NCBI GenBank assembly: GCA_027579435.1
Contig: JANBPK010001040.1
Span: 62,001-126,000, forward strand
Source: Candolleomyces eurysporus
Taxonomy: Eukaryota > Basidiomycota > Agaricomycetes > Agaricales > Psathyrellaceae
Reading direction: 5' to 3'
Length of the DNA: 64,000 nucleotides
Both the position numbers and the translations under genes were made by a program. Of the stretch, positions 32,127 to 42,828 are shown in pieces; position 1 is the stretch's first letter, and each line of letters starts with the position of its first letter. Below the pieces are notes generated by a model. The model was not told the DNA's origin and made no database searches. It saw nothing but the letters and a program-made list of their open reading frames with translations.

Positions 32127-34934
32127 ATGAAGGGACCAAGGCGGCCCGAAAGCCCAACAAACTTAGCCACAGGAAGCAATATATGTTCCCCAACCGTGGC
32201 CATTGATCGTGATCTTCCACCTCCTTATCAAGCCGAGGTGGCGGAAAGTTCTGGTGTGTGACAGACTGCAAAAGTTGTCTTTCCTTAATCAACCACGAAC
32301 TGAATGCATCCTATGAGAAGTATCTGGTACTTCAAATTATCCGTCTATCGATGGAAATCGCTCGAAAGAACGGCCACAGCAAGGACAGAGTCACTCCTCG
32401 CGAGCCGGAAAGCTTCATCCAAACGTGCCACTCCCCCCGACCGTTCTGTCGCCGCCACCAGATTCGACGTACCAGGACCGTTTCAACAGTAGAGCGGCGA
32501 GAGAATATGACGACGCTGCCGATTTCGTTGTCACTGCCGAAAAGAAACGTCGGTGTTGTAATCGGAGAACTCTTCTCATTGTTGGAATCGCTACTTTCCT
32601 GGTCATCGCCCTTTCGGTCGTCCTCCCGGTCTACTTTCAAGTTGTCAGGGTGAAGCGCAAGTCGCAGCCTCCAGCCACGGGACGACCACTACAAGGAGGG
32701 AATGGCTCGCAGGTTATCATGGAGGACGGATCGCAGTTCATTTATTTGAATCCGTTCGGCGGTTACTGTGCGTGGTCAAAGAGCCCCTCTCCTTCTCCCT
32801 CCCGCTGACGAGACCTCTGGTATCAGGGGTCAGTGATCCGGATAATCCATACAACGACGGCGCACAGCCAAACTCCTGGACTCCAGCGCTCAACGCTTCG
32901 TGGGACTTCGCGAACAATCGCATTCATGGGTATCGTATTTCTCATGTGGTTTTAATATCCCGCCGACTAAGAATTTCACCCCAAGGGTCAACCTTGCGGG
33001 CTTGTTTGCTCTTGAACCGCTCATTTCACCGTCCATATTTCAACGTTATCCACAGGCCGCCGACGAATGGGACCTCAGCGTCGCCATGACCAACGATGCA
33101 ACAAACGGTGGCCTTCAAGACCAAATGGAGGAACACTATAAAACCTTTATTGTACGTCAGGTAAAATTGCATGGCTGATATTTCTTGCTCCTCATGCCTC
33201 GCAATGCAGACTGAGAAAGATATTGCCGAAATTGCTGGAGCTGGGCTGACATGGGTACGATTACCTATCGGTTTTTGGGCCATCGAGACTTTTCCTGGGG
33301 AACCATTTCTAGCGAGAACCAGCTGGACGTAGGTCGTTTAGCTTAGCCTTGCAGGTTTGTCCTAACCTTGTCAAAATTTGCAGCTACGTCATCCGTGTGC
33401 TTCAATGGTGTAGAAAGTACGGGCTACGCGTCAATCTCGCCTTGCAGGCAGTTCCCGGCTCACAGAATGGTGGGTTCATGATTTTCCTAACCACCTCTCG
33501 AAAAACTCTAAGAGTAACAAGGCACGCCTTTGTTTAGGTTTCAATCACGGAGGGAAGTCAGAATCCCTCAACTTCCTCAACGGTGTGATGGGCATGGCGA
33601 ATGCACAGCGAACACTCTATTATATTCGGGTGCTCACCGAATTCATTTCCCAGCCAGAATGGCTGAACGTAGTGCCCATGCTAAGCATTCTCAACGAACC
33701 GCAGGCTGCCTCCATTGGAGTAGACCAGTTACGTAGCTTGTAAGGCATTCCTTACTCAAACCTCGCCAGCGTCTATGATTTAACGATTGAAAATGTATCC
33801 TGCAGCTACGTCGAAGCTCACAGGATTGTTCGGGAGGTCACCGGTTTCGGTAAAGGAAAGGGTCCCTTCGTAGTGATCAACGACGGATTTGCATCCTCTT
33901 CCGTATTTAACGGTTTCATGAACGGCGCAGATAGGGTTATAGTTGAAAGGCAGGCCTACATTGCCTTCTCCGCCTTCTCACAAGTTGCAACCGACTCGGT
34001 CACAGCTAGGATAATGCAGCAGGCGTGTGCTTCTGCACCGGTCATGGATCAAAGGTGAGTTGCTTGTCCAGTCTATCCTTCTGAATTGTCGGTGAGTTAT
34101 CTAATTGTAACCGAATATATCTAGTCGCTCAAACTTTGGGATCACACTCGCTGGGGCATTCAGCCTTGCGTTCTCGGACTGTGGATTTTATGTTCGTGGA
34201 GTCAACACCACGTCAACATACGAAGGCGACTGTAGCTTCTGGGAGAACTCCAAGAATTGGGGTCTGGCCTTAAAGGCCTCATTAACGCAGCTCGCGTTGG
34301 CCCAGATGGATGCACTCGGAGACTATTTCTTTTTTACGTGGAAGGCTAGTCTGACTTCATTTGCTCGTCAACAGCGTATGTCTAACCGTCGCTTTTGGTG
34401 GACTAGATTGGCCAGTCAAACAGGGGGCAAATCGAAGCACCGCTCTGGTCATACCAGCTCGGATTGCAGGAAGGTTGGATTCCCGATGATCCTCGGAAGG
34501 CATTGGGAGCATGCAAGACCATTAATGGATCGTACACTCCGACTTGGGATGGCACTTATGCTCCCTGGATGACTGGCGGTGACGGAGCCTTCGTCGCCAC
34601 CGACGCTGCGATGTACCCGTGGCCTCCTGCCACAATATCGAACACCAGGACGGGCTCACCCACAGTTATTCTACCAACATACACGGCAACCGGAAGTCCC
34701 ATTATACTTCCAGCTCCAACCTTCACGGATACAAAGGGAGAGACCATTGTAGTCAGTCATGGATCGCCATTGGGGAGAGTGCCCGCACCAACCCCGGTGG
34801 CTGGCTGCGATTATCCAGATGCTTGGGATGCCCTTAGCGTCGATTTCACACAAGTACTATGTAGAAGAGAGTTTGCGCCCACTCGATCGTATGCATTCGC
34901 TGTTCCTCCCCCTACAATAACCAGCTTGCATTAA
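32127..34934 (+). CDS. Membrane-anchored GH5 exo-beta-1,3-glucanase-like protein, probably inactive (10 exons)
   Basis: Exons: 32127-32253, 32318-32767, 32827-32929, 32986-33151, 33210-33328, 33384-33469, 33538-33739, 33806-34054, 34125-34344, 34407-34934, in phase for 749 aa. A type II anchor (TLLIVGIATFLVIALSVVLP, about residues 126-149) follows a ~120-residue cytoplasmic part. The GH5 fold starts with FGGYWVSDPDNPYND and HGVNLAGLFALEPLISP, and has RVNLALQAVPGSQNG. The acid/base Glu is present in SILNEP (about E404). The nucleophile motif, normally GE(F/W)S, reads GAFS (GCA at 34156-34158, residue 512), and the usual His of the HPYFAF motif is Gln (about 467). Family members trim cell-wall glucan; this one should not. 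The last intron begins with GC. A Thr/Pro/Ser-rich stretch precedes the C-terminus. Confidence 0.88.
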
Positions 34935-36975
34935 CCTCTTTCATTCTCCTAATTTTCGTGTCGAAAATGACGGTGCATTATTTATGCTTTCATTGATTCA
35001 ATGGTTCTCGATGTAGCCGACGTATACTTACGCTCAATTGACCATATAGTAGCGGGACGATGACGGCACAACGAGGATCAGTATCAAAGGCAAAAGTGTT
35101 TAACCGAATCTTACTCAGGCTATCTCTGGGCTAACTTCGACGAGACACTCTATAATTGACCCGGATTAATCTGAGGTTTATCATTAGCGGAAGATGTTTG
35201 TGTTTGTCTAATTTTATAGCCCAGCCGTGTTCCCCCGTTTCCGAATCCCTTTTACCGCTCAAAGCACAGGGTGACGGACCTTTTGCTTCTACCTTTCGTC
35301 TAAGTTTTTTCTGTGGTCGCAACACTGAGGTGAATCAACTGAATGGAAGCTCAAGGCACACGTTTGGAGGCGAGTCTACGGGAATCTTTCGCGATTCTTC
35401 GAAATATCCATCCATGGCATCGACATCGTGGAGAGATATTTTGGGGTTTGTTGCAATATAATGTCTCGTTGAGCGTCGTCATCGATAGCTTCCATCATGA
35501 TCAACCTTCTGCCACGTATGGAGCAAATGTAGAGTAAGATACGCCCACGAGGGATCAGGAATTAGATCTTTAGCGCGAGTAAGTGCGCATGAAGTGCGCC
35601 GTGTTCACTCAAGGAAACACTCGGCTGTAGAAGACAATTTCGCTGGTGCGTCCGAGTGCGTGGGAGGGAGTTTTATAAGTTGGGAATGAAATTTGTTTAG
35701 CGGCCAGCGGCTAGGAAATGCATCACCTTCACACTCACACACCCTGATTTGGAAGGCTGTCGACCAAACTTGGGTATTCCCGCTAGCACTGCAGTACTGA
35801 TTTCAGCGGGAGGCATTTCGATATCAAGGCGATGACAGCTTATTCAGTATCGATAGGCCGCATTGCCCAGCTCAATGCTTTCGATATTCATTTAGTATCA
35901 GAGCAGGACAAATAAACATGGTCCGCTCGCTACTCTGACTCCCGGGTAATGCAAAACCATTGATGTTTCGACGTTTATTCGCTCAGTTCTCCATGAATCG
36001 CCATGAAAAGGGCACCGTTCGGAAGCTAGCTCATTTTTGCATCCAATGGTATACATTATTAAGCGCAATGGGTCGCTCAGATAGAATCCGGGGGGGCGAA
36101 AACCTGTGTTCCCGGGGATATGCAAAACTTTGTGACCCACAAAATCTCAATCCCCGTCGCAACAGTCTTGTCACACTAGTTAAGATGTGCTTTTTTTTCA
36201 TATTCAACCATGGTTCCGGTGCCGTACATGTCCGCAAAAAATGCAGGCCTTGGACAACCTTCTCTACATCTCAACTTGAGAAATCGCTACAAAATCGCAT
36301 TTGGTATGCATTTATACCCACTGTAATATTACTGGTGTTTTAGGATTTTATATCAATTTTAGAAGAACAATGTTGCAGATCCCCGGAATTTTGGTTCACC
36401 CCGGGAGTCATAGTATCCGATGCCCAGGTAACTTGAGCTCCTTGCCGCCATTCCACAGCTTCCAGGGTCGCGATGTCATGATTCCAAATCTGAGTATTTG
36501 GTGGCCCCAAAACCAAACAAATATCAAAAGCGGAGCGCGAAGCAGTCTGGTCTATCAATACTGAATTAGCTGGAATCTATTCGACTCGTAAGTTAACGCC
36601 ACCTCCACCCTTAATCTTCCTTGCTAAAGGGTCCGCAATAAAAGGCTGTCCTTCTTTCAACCATCTCAAATGCAGTGTATGGGTCTCTGCGAGCGAGAGT
36701 GTTGATAGAACCAGCATAGTCTGCTCTTCCAACCGGGCGGAACGACAGGAAAATCCCAGTGTTCGCCATGGACTTCGGCTTCGGCACCCTCGACCAGTAG
36801 GTAGGCGCGTATCCCAGGATCTTACGTATAGCTATTATATGGGTCCGCTTTGGGAGGACTTGGAAGTCCTCGAGGCAAATCTTCTCCTTGACTGCGCAGT
36901 GTGCTCCCTTGGCACGAGCTCAAGTGTGGATAAGGGAAGTGGAGACTCAGCCATTCGCGCGGAAACGCCGCGATG
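34935..36975. other. Intergenic, no gene seen
   Basis: Two kilobases of AT-richer DNA with only short frames. No motif, repeat or splice pattern was found before the TATA box of the BTB gene. Confidence 0.5.
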
Positions 36976-36983
36976 TATAAATA
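36976..36983 (+). promoter_or_regulatory. TATA box of the BTB gene
   Basis: TATAAATA, 54 nt upstream of the ATG at 37037. Confidence 0.6.
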
Positions 36984-37036
36984 CTTGCCATTGAATTTGG
37001 GTGTCTTTCTTGGCTTCTGCTAGCTACACCCATCCC

Positions 37037-38560
37037 ATGGAACACATTATTCAAACACGTTGGGGCCTTGTCGGTGCTGACTATTGGAGTCCAGAATGGT
37101 CTTCAACGGTCGGCATCCCGAGTCCGGAAGAACAATCCCCTACAACCTTTCCATACCCAAAGCAGCCAATGGTGATCGACCCCACCTTGACTTGGGCCCA
37201 AGACTGGCCAGTGGATGCGGTGAGGCACCTTCACATTGACATTGTTCGACGGAGATACTCACCCTACATCTGCTGTGTATAGGGAATTTCTCCGAGTGAA
37301 TGGACGCCTGCGCTCACGGTCAACCAGCCTGAGGATCATCATGCCCAGTTCATGGCACGGAGCGCTGTGGATGTTTCTACCTCCTTTTACCGAGGTAGTC
37401 ATTGGATGGAGAGCGACCTTACTTTGGGCTCAATTGACGCAGTCCTTTTCTATGTTCACAGGCGAATCATCGAGGACGCATCGCCGAAGGCGTTGCGTTC
37501 CCTCACGGGTTTAGCCATGGACGAACTTCAAGAGACGGACATATATTACGTACCAGAATCGTCCTCAATCCTCAACATCATCCTCCATGCTGTTTATGAG
37601 ACGTCATGCGCCGACAACGCTCCTACCATCGAGCAGCTGATTGAAGCTGTTGATAGGATGCCCAAATATGGCCTTGAACCCAGGTCTGTTATCTGCTCCA
37701 AGGATCCGCTCTACCGTCTTTTGCTATCGCACGGCGCACTTCGACCACTCAAGGTGTACGCACTTGCCGCCCATCACAATCTCGAAGATTTGGCAACGCA
37801 TGTCTCGGGCTATCTCCTGTCGCAGAGTAAGGAAATCGACGATCAGACGTCCGAAAGGATTGGGGCGATTTACCTCAAGAGATTTCTCATGCTCGTCCTG
37901 ACTCGCCCGAGGGAGCTAGTTCAAATCCTTATCCAACCTCCCGAGCGCCATCCACCAACCGACGCATGTGGCTACGAGGAGCAACAGAGAGTCACTAGGG
38001 AGTGGAGTCTGAGTCTCATCGGTATTGTTGAGGAGATGCGACCAGGTGAGTACCAAAGAGATTTGATGAACAACTTCGCTGACCTTGGCGTTGCGATGGA
38101 AGACATCCCCATCCATCGCATTCAGGGCATTTTTGAGCCGTTGGCCGAGAAATTTTCATGCAAAGACTGCCAAAGTATGTTGACGAAAAGGGTTCGAGAG
38201 ATCGTTCTCAAATGTGCCGGGGTCAAGGCAAGTGACGTTTCTTGGCTATCGGGACTCTTACTGAAGACCAAAGTTCTGTTCCCAGCGTACGATCTAGCTG
38301 CTAGTACCGATGGGAACGTCGAGAAACCCAAATATGCCTCTAACATCCATAGCGCGTCCGCTTTCCTCTCTAAAGCATACATTATTTACGTACCTTGTAC
38401 TTCTACCATATACCCTACATCTATCTCTCGCCCTTCTTGTACGACCGTGGTGAATGGACTGATGGAAGTTCAACCTACATCAGTGTTTCGCCCATCTTCT
38501 GATCGGTACTCCATCGCATCTCTATCTCGGAGAATACAGGTATCCTCTTGGTTATGTTGA
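37037..38560 (+). CDS. BTB/POZ-domain protein of the agaricomycete type (2 exons)
   Basis: Exons 37037-37219 and 37283-38560 join in phase to 486 aa. After a ~100-residue N-terminal part comes a BTB-like core: SIDAVLFYVHRRII, YVPESSSILNIILHAVYETS, PKYGLEPRSVI. Next are the helices usual in mushroom BTB proteins (HGALRPLKVYALAAHHNLED, GAIYLKRFLMLVL) and a C-x2-C pair (CKDCQSMLTKRV). BTB proteins dimerise and often serve as cullin-3 adaptors; no substrate domain is recognisable here. The frame runs 86 nt into the 3' end of the opposite-strand acetyltransferase gene. The last ~60 residues may therefore be an artefact of a missed intron or stop. Confidence 0.8.
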
Positions 38561-39323
38561 AACCAAGTTTCTCGAACAACGTTATGCTTGCTTCGTTCTT
38601 CTCCGATATTCGAGTGAGAAGGCGAGTCGGAGATATCTTCAAAGGGGAGTCGATCGTGTACGAGCAGAAGGGATGTCCGGTGGCGTACTGCAGCATCAGT
38701 TGGAGAGCTTCCCTAGCATAGCCTCTTCGACGATACGAAGGTTCTGTCAGAGGAGTCAGATTGGGGTGAAGTTTGAGAGAAGAGGGAAAGGATATTATAC
38801 CACGTACCAGCGATCATTATCTCAGCTTCAGCGTGGCCTGCATCTTCATCTTCTTCACCATCCTCGGAAAGATGGGCCTTCAAGGGGGATTGAAGGTTCT
38901 GCAACGAGCCATAGAGGAAGATATTCACATCTCCGACCATAGGACATTTTTTCAAAAGAGGATCTGAGGGCAGAATTGATTGATTTTCTGGGAGTTCAAC
39001 CCCTTCTCGAGAAAGGATTATGAAGGTCAGCTTGTCCTCGTCCACCTGCCATTTTTCTTTGATAGATCAGAAAGCCTGGGGATACGAGAATGAAAGTGGT
39101 AGATACCCTGCATCTCATACTCCTCTTCCAGGCTAAGAGGCTCGCTCGCAGTGAGCTCGCGCAGCTCTTCGCTGAGCATCCATTCGTGATATTTCTACAG
39201 CCCGTTGAACAAGAACAGAATCGAGTCCAGCAACTATTCCATACGAACAGGGACGTGAGAAGCTGCATACGGGACGAGGACCGCTTTAGAGCCAATTAGA
39301 ACCGTATTCGCGTTGCATTTCAT
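38475..39323 (-). CDS. NAT9: GNAT N-acetyltransferase, NAT9 type (4 exons)
   Basis: Exons (high to low) 39323-39249, 39194-39107, 39056-38808 and 38743-38475 join in phase to 226 aa. The N-terminus matches NAT9 proteins: NTVLIGSKAVLVPY, then KYHEWMLSEELRELTASEPL restored across the first intron, then WQVDEDKLTF. The acetyl-CoA binding part reads AEAEIMIAEPSYRRRGYARE and the end has ISEKNEASITLFEKLGF. NAT9 proteins transfer an acetyl group to protein targets; human and fly members act on tubulin or as chaperone-like factors, and the fungal target is unknown. It is transcribed divergently from the formyltransferase gene, 145 bp away, so the two may share a promoter. Confidence 0.88.
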
Positions 39324-39468
39324 GGTTTGAGATGGGGGTTCGAGGAGGAGAGTGCTCGCCGCTCAGACGGCTGTCAACGTCGTTGATGGCTGTTGGGTTA
39401 GGGTCCCTATTCCAGTCCGGTACTACGCCGTCAGCGTTCGCCCCGAACTTCATCCTCGATTCCACTGA

Positions 39469-41089
39469 ATGCTGGTACAGGCCCGTAGATGCCAGACCTG
39501 GTCCAGGGCCGTCCATATTCTTCAGAGCTGTCGCCAAAACCTATGGGCAGAAAGGCCAAGAAAGGGCGACCGGGGTATTCGATGTTATTCAACTGGCGAT
39601 GAACAGGCGAGCGAGAAGCTGAAAATCCTCTTCTTGGGACGCGACGAGTTCTCGAGTCTCGTTCTCCAGGAGCTCTATAATGCAAGAGGTGCGCTCTCAG
39701 CTTGCTTGTTAACCATCTTATTCATGGCTTGTCAGGCTGAGCAATGTCGTAGATGTTTGGGATGAGCTGGTTGTCGCGACAAATCCAGACCAACGCGTCG
39801 GACGGCGTGGAAGCCAACTGTCCGTATGTACGCGAATATTCGGTCCAGCACCTAGGAATCCTGCTAACACTTGCCTTAGCACCGTTGAAGGTATTGGCGG
39901 AAACGTGTCAAGACACCCGTCTCGAATTCATCCCACCGTCCAAGGCAGAGTTCCGGCAATGGAAGGTATTTGCATTGCTCAAAGACTTGTGCATTCATGT
40001 AATTATTTACTGAGTATAATTTTCAGCTGCCATCGCCCTTCTCATACTACGCATGCGATGCTGCATCTTCCGGCCAGGCTTCCTTGGAACAGCCGCCAGC
40101 ATCCCACGTCCTCGTCACCGCGTCCTTCGGACGGATACTGACCCAAAAGCACCTCTCCCACTTTTTGCCTGCGCGAAGGTTGAATGTCCACCCTTCCCTA
40201 CTACCCCAGTACCGTGGCCCTGCTCCCATTCAACATTCGCTGCTGAATGGGGACCAAGAGACTGGCGTCTGCGTCATTGAAATGTTGCCAGCAGGCAAGA
40301 AGCAAACTGACACTCGTAAAGTAGGCATTGACGCCGGGGATATCTGGGCCTCCAAGTCAACGGTGTGTGCTCTTCCATCCTTCACTCATGTATCTTTACT
40401 AATCTTATGGCCAGGATCAACCCAGTGGTGCCACCTTCTCTCAAATGAGAGACCAACTGGGTATCGAGGGCGGAAAACTCCTGGTAGAATTATTACGCGA
40501 TTTTAAGAACCAAAAACGGGTAAAGAAACTTGCGTTATACTCGTGCTACCTCACAGCAGGCTGACAATTTAGCGCAGATCTCTCCACAGCCTCAGTGTGT
40601 GGGTGGGAGCACACTCAAGATTGCATCGATGGTCCGCCTGGAAGACGCGCAGTTCAGTCCGATCACATGGACAGCCGAGGAAGCCTCTCGGCGTTGGAGA
40701 GCTATTGCACACCAGGTACGATTCTTGGAGTACAATGGAAGACTATGTATCTCAATGCGCAGCTACAGCGTCCAATAACTGCAATTCTCCAAGTCTCGAC
40801 TGAGGTCCCAACCAGGGCGGTGCAACTCCATGATTTGCAGGTCCATATGCGGCAACCTGATGAAGCCGTTGAACAAAGACTTGCCTCATATCCTGGTGCC
40901 GTGATCTGCAGTGCCAGCAATCCCGGCAATGCCTCCGAGAAGGCGTTGTTCATCCGTTGCCTCGGTGGTAGCATCCTTTCTGTTCGCAGGATCAAGCCAG
41001 AGGGCAAACCTGTACTTGATGCACAGGCCTTCTGGAACGGCGTTCGTAAGTACAAAGACATCAAATTCATTGGACATGGAGCGGCGTAG
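39469..41089 (+). CDS. FMT1: Mitochondrial methionyl-tRNA formyltransferase (7 exons)
   Basis: Formylates initiator Met-tRNA for mitochondrial translation. Exons: 39469-39688, 39753-39827, 39880-39965, 40027-40362, 40415-40519, 40557-40715, 40763-41089, in phase for 435 aa. The first ~50 residues are Arg-rich with few acids (ARRCQTWSRAVHILQ..) and end RCYST, as in mitochondrial presequences. The catalytic domain begins KILFLGRDEFS and has NPDQRVGRRGSQ. The signature LNVHPSLLPQYRGPAPIQH carries the catalytic Asn and His and the SLLP loop; the later Asp is in GIDAGDIWA. The C-terminal domain (KIASMVRLEDAQF.. onward) is the tRNA-binding part. Exon 6 begins at a tandem CAGCAG acceptor, so a one-residue splice variant is possible. 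The 47-nt last intron is the least certain junction. Confidence 0.9.
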
Positions 41090-41484
41090 GACCACCGGCA
41101 TCCCATCAACCGTTCTAGATGACAAGGTGAGCATCATTGCACTGCTCATGAAATGAAAACTCACTCGCTGACATGCCCACTTTGCAGTAGATAACATCAC
41201 CGTAATGTCATATACATTTGTAGGCGAGAGATAAGAATATCTGCTATTCTTTACGCCTTCTCACCCATGGTGACCCACCTGTCTCTACCTGTCCTCATGT
41301 TTGGTCAGCCCGTCTGAATAGGAATCTCAATCGCGGTGCAAATAACGTGGATCAGGGATGATGCAGGGTTCTATCACGATTCCGTCAACAGGATTCGTCG
41401 ATTTGATGTTCCAATGCTTGTTTGGTCCTGATGCTTAACCGCCTTCTACTTCTTTCGTAACCGATGGGCTTCGTTTCCTCCAGG
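41090..41484. other. Intergenic
   Basis: End region of the formyltransferase gene and upstream DNA of the SH3 gene. No feature other than the TATA box below. Confidence 0.5.
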
Positions 41485-41491
41485 TATATAA
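41485..41491 (+). promoter_or_regulatory. TATA box of the SH3 gene
   Basis: TATATAA, 100 nt upstream of the ATG at 41591. Confidence 0.5.
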
Positions 41492-41590
41492 CAGTAGTGG
41501 CCTTGTTCCGCTCCACACATCTGTTGAACCTACGACCACTATCATCCTTTCCACTCCGTCAATCCTCACTACCTTTACCCAGCCATTATA

Positions 41591-42160
41591 ATGCCGTCGA
41601 CCAAAGCTCCGAAGCTGCATCTTGCTGTCCCTCCCGTACGCAGCTATTCTGATAAATGAAATGATTGCTCACCAATGCGTCTGTTTCTCAGTCTCAGAGT
41701 AGAAACCGCACTTCCCCCTCTCGCCCCAGCCCTACGGATACTATCGCAAGCGGCTACTCCTCCATCCTTTCTTCCGGCTCAGAAAATGTGGGTCCCGTTG
41801 ATATTCATTAAACTGATCCACGTTCAACGGAGCTAACCGACGCCGTCCATCTTTTTGTGGATGATACAGGACCAATTTTCCTTGCCCACACCATCAACTC
41901 GGTTCGCAATCTCAATGTACGCCTATTCGGACCTTGATCCTGCCATTCTCAGTTTCTCGAGAGGCGACATTCTTGAGATCATCTCTCAACACCCGTCGGG
42001 GTGGTGGGACTGTATGACCGGAAGCTCGTGGAATGGGTATGGGCTCGGAGGCAGTGTACAGCGAGGCTGGGTGCCTTCCAACTATGTGAAACTTATCAAT
42101 AGTCGGTCGGCTGCCAAGGAGCTGTTGTATCGTCAGGTCGGGGGGACAAGTAGAGCTTGA
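41591..42160 (+). CDS. Small SH3-domain protein (3 exons)
   Basis: Exons 41591-41635, 41692-41787 and 41870-42160 are in phase for 143 aa. A Ser/Pro-rich start (TSPSRPSPTDT) precedes one SH3 domain at about residues 62-130: ISMYAYSDLDPAILSF, SRGDILEIISQHPSGWWDC, then RGWVPSNYVKLI. The ALYDY-like strand, the WW pair and the SNYV end are all present. The sequence resembles the N-terminal SH3 of fungal Cdc25/Ste6-type Ras exchange factors, but a stop follows 20 residues later and no RasGEF domain is seen within 600 bp. It may be a stand-alone adaptor or the surviving 5' end of a larger gene. Confidence 0.75.
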
Positions 42161-42828
42161 GAGAAGGAGTGTTGTGCTGTTTCGTTTCGTTTCGTTGGGT
42201 GGCGATGGTTACGTTTACGTTCTCCGAGTCTGATACCGAGCCAATGGGCTCGAAATACATCTGTCTCTCACCGCCACAGATACAGATGCGCTTTCCGATA
42301 TCAGTCTGGGGTATTAATGCGAGGGGCTTTCCGCTGGCAGGGGTGATGTCGGAGGCACGTCAATGGATGGCTGACTCGGACTGATCTCCGCCCTTGCCCG
42401 CGGGCGCTGGTGGAATATTTCACTTGCGAGACTTGATTGATCCGAACCCCCGATGTTGGAGTCAGAGAGAGGCAGACGTCGACATTTTGCATTAGCTATG
42501 TAACAACATCATTTTATGCCTTACGTTTTCCTTTTCATTTAAAATATGTACTAGCTGGTTTTCCATGTAGTAAACCAATGAGAGTTTGTGGTCGAACAAG
42601 GACGCTGCCGTACGCAATCGTTGTTTCATTATGTGGTTGAATTTCGAGTTTCGACGGCCTATCAGCAAGCTAATTACAGGAGGTTTGGGAGATGTAAAGT
42701 AAAGTGGCCGTGTCCGTTTGAAAGGTATAATGACATCCAAAATCTACGAATCCTACTAGTATACGCGCATCCTCCGCTATACATAACATTTAAATTTAAA
42801 TATTGTCAGGTGCTTTGGAGTATCAGTC
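42161..42828. other. Convergent 3' region
   Basis: Lies between the ends of the SH3 gene (+) and the permease gene (-). No gene seen. Confidence 0.5.
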
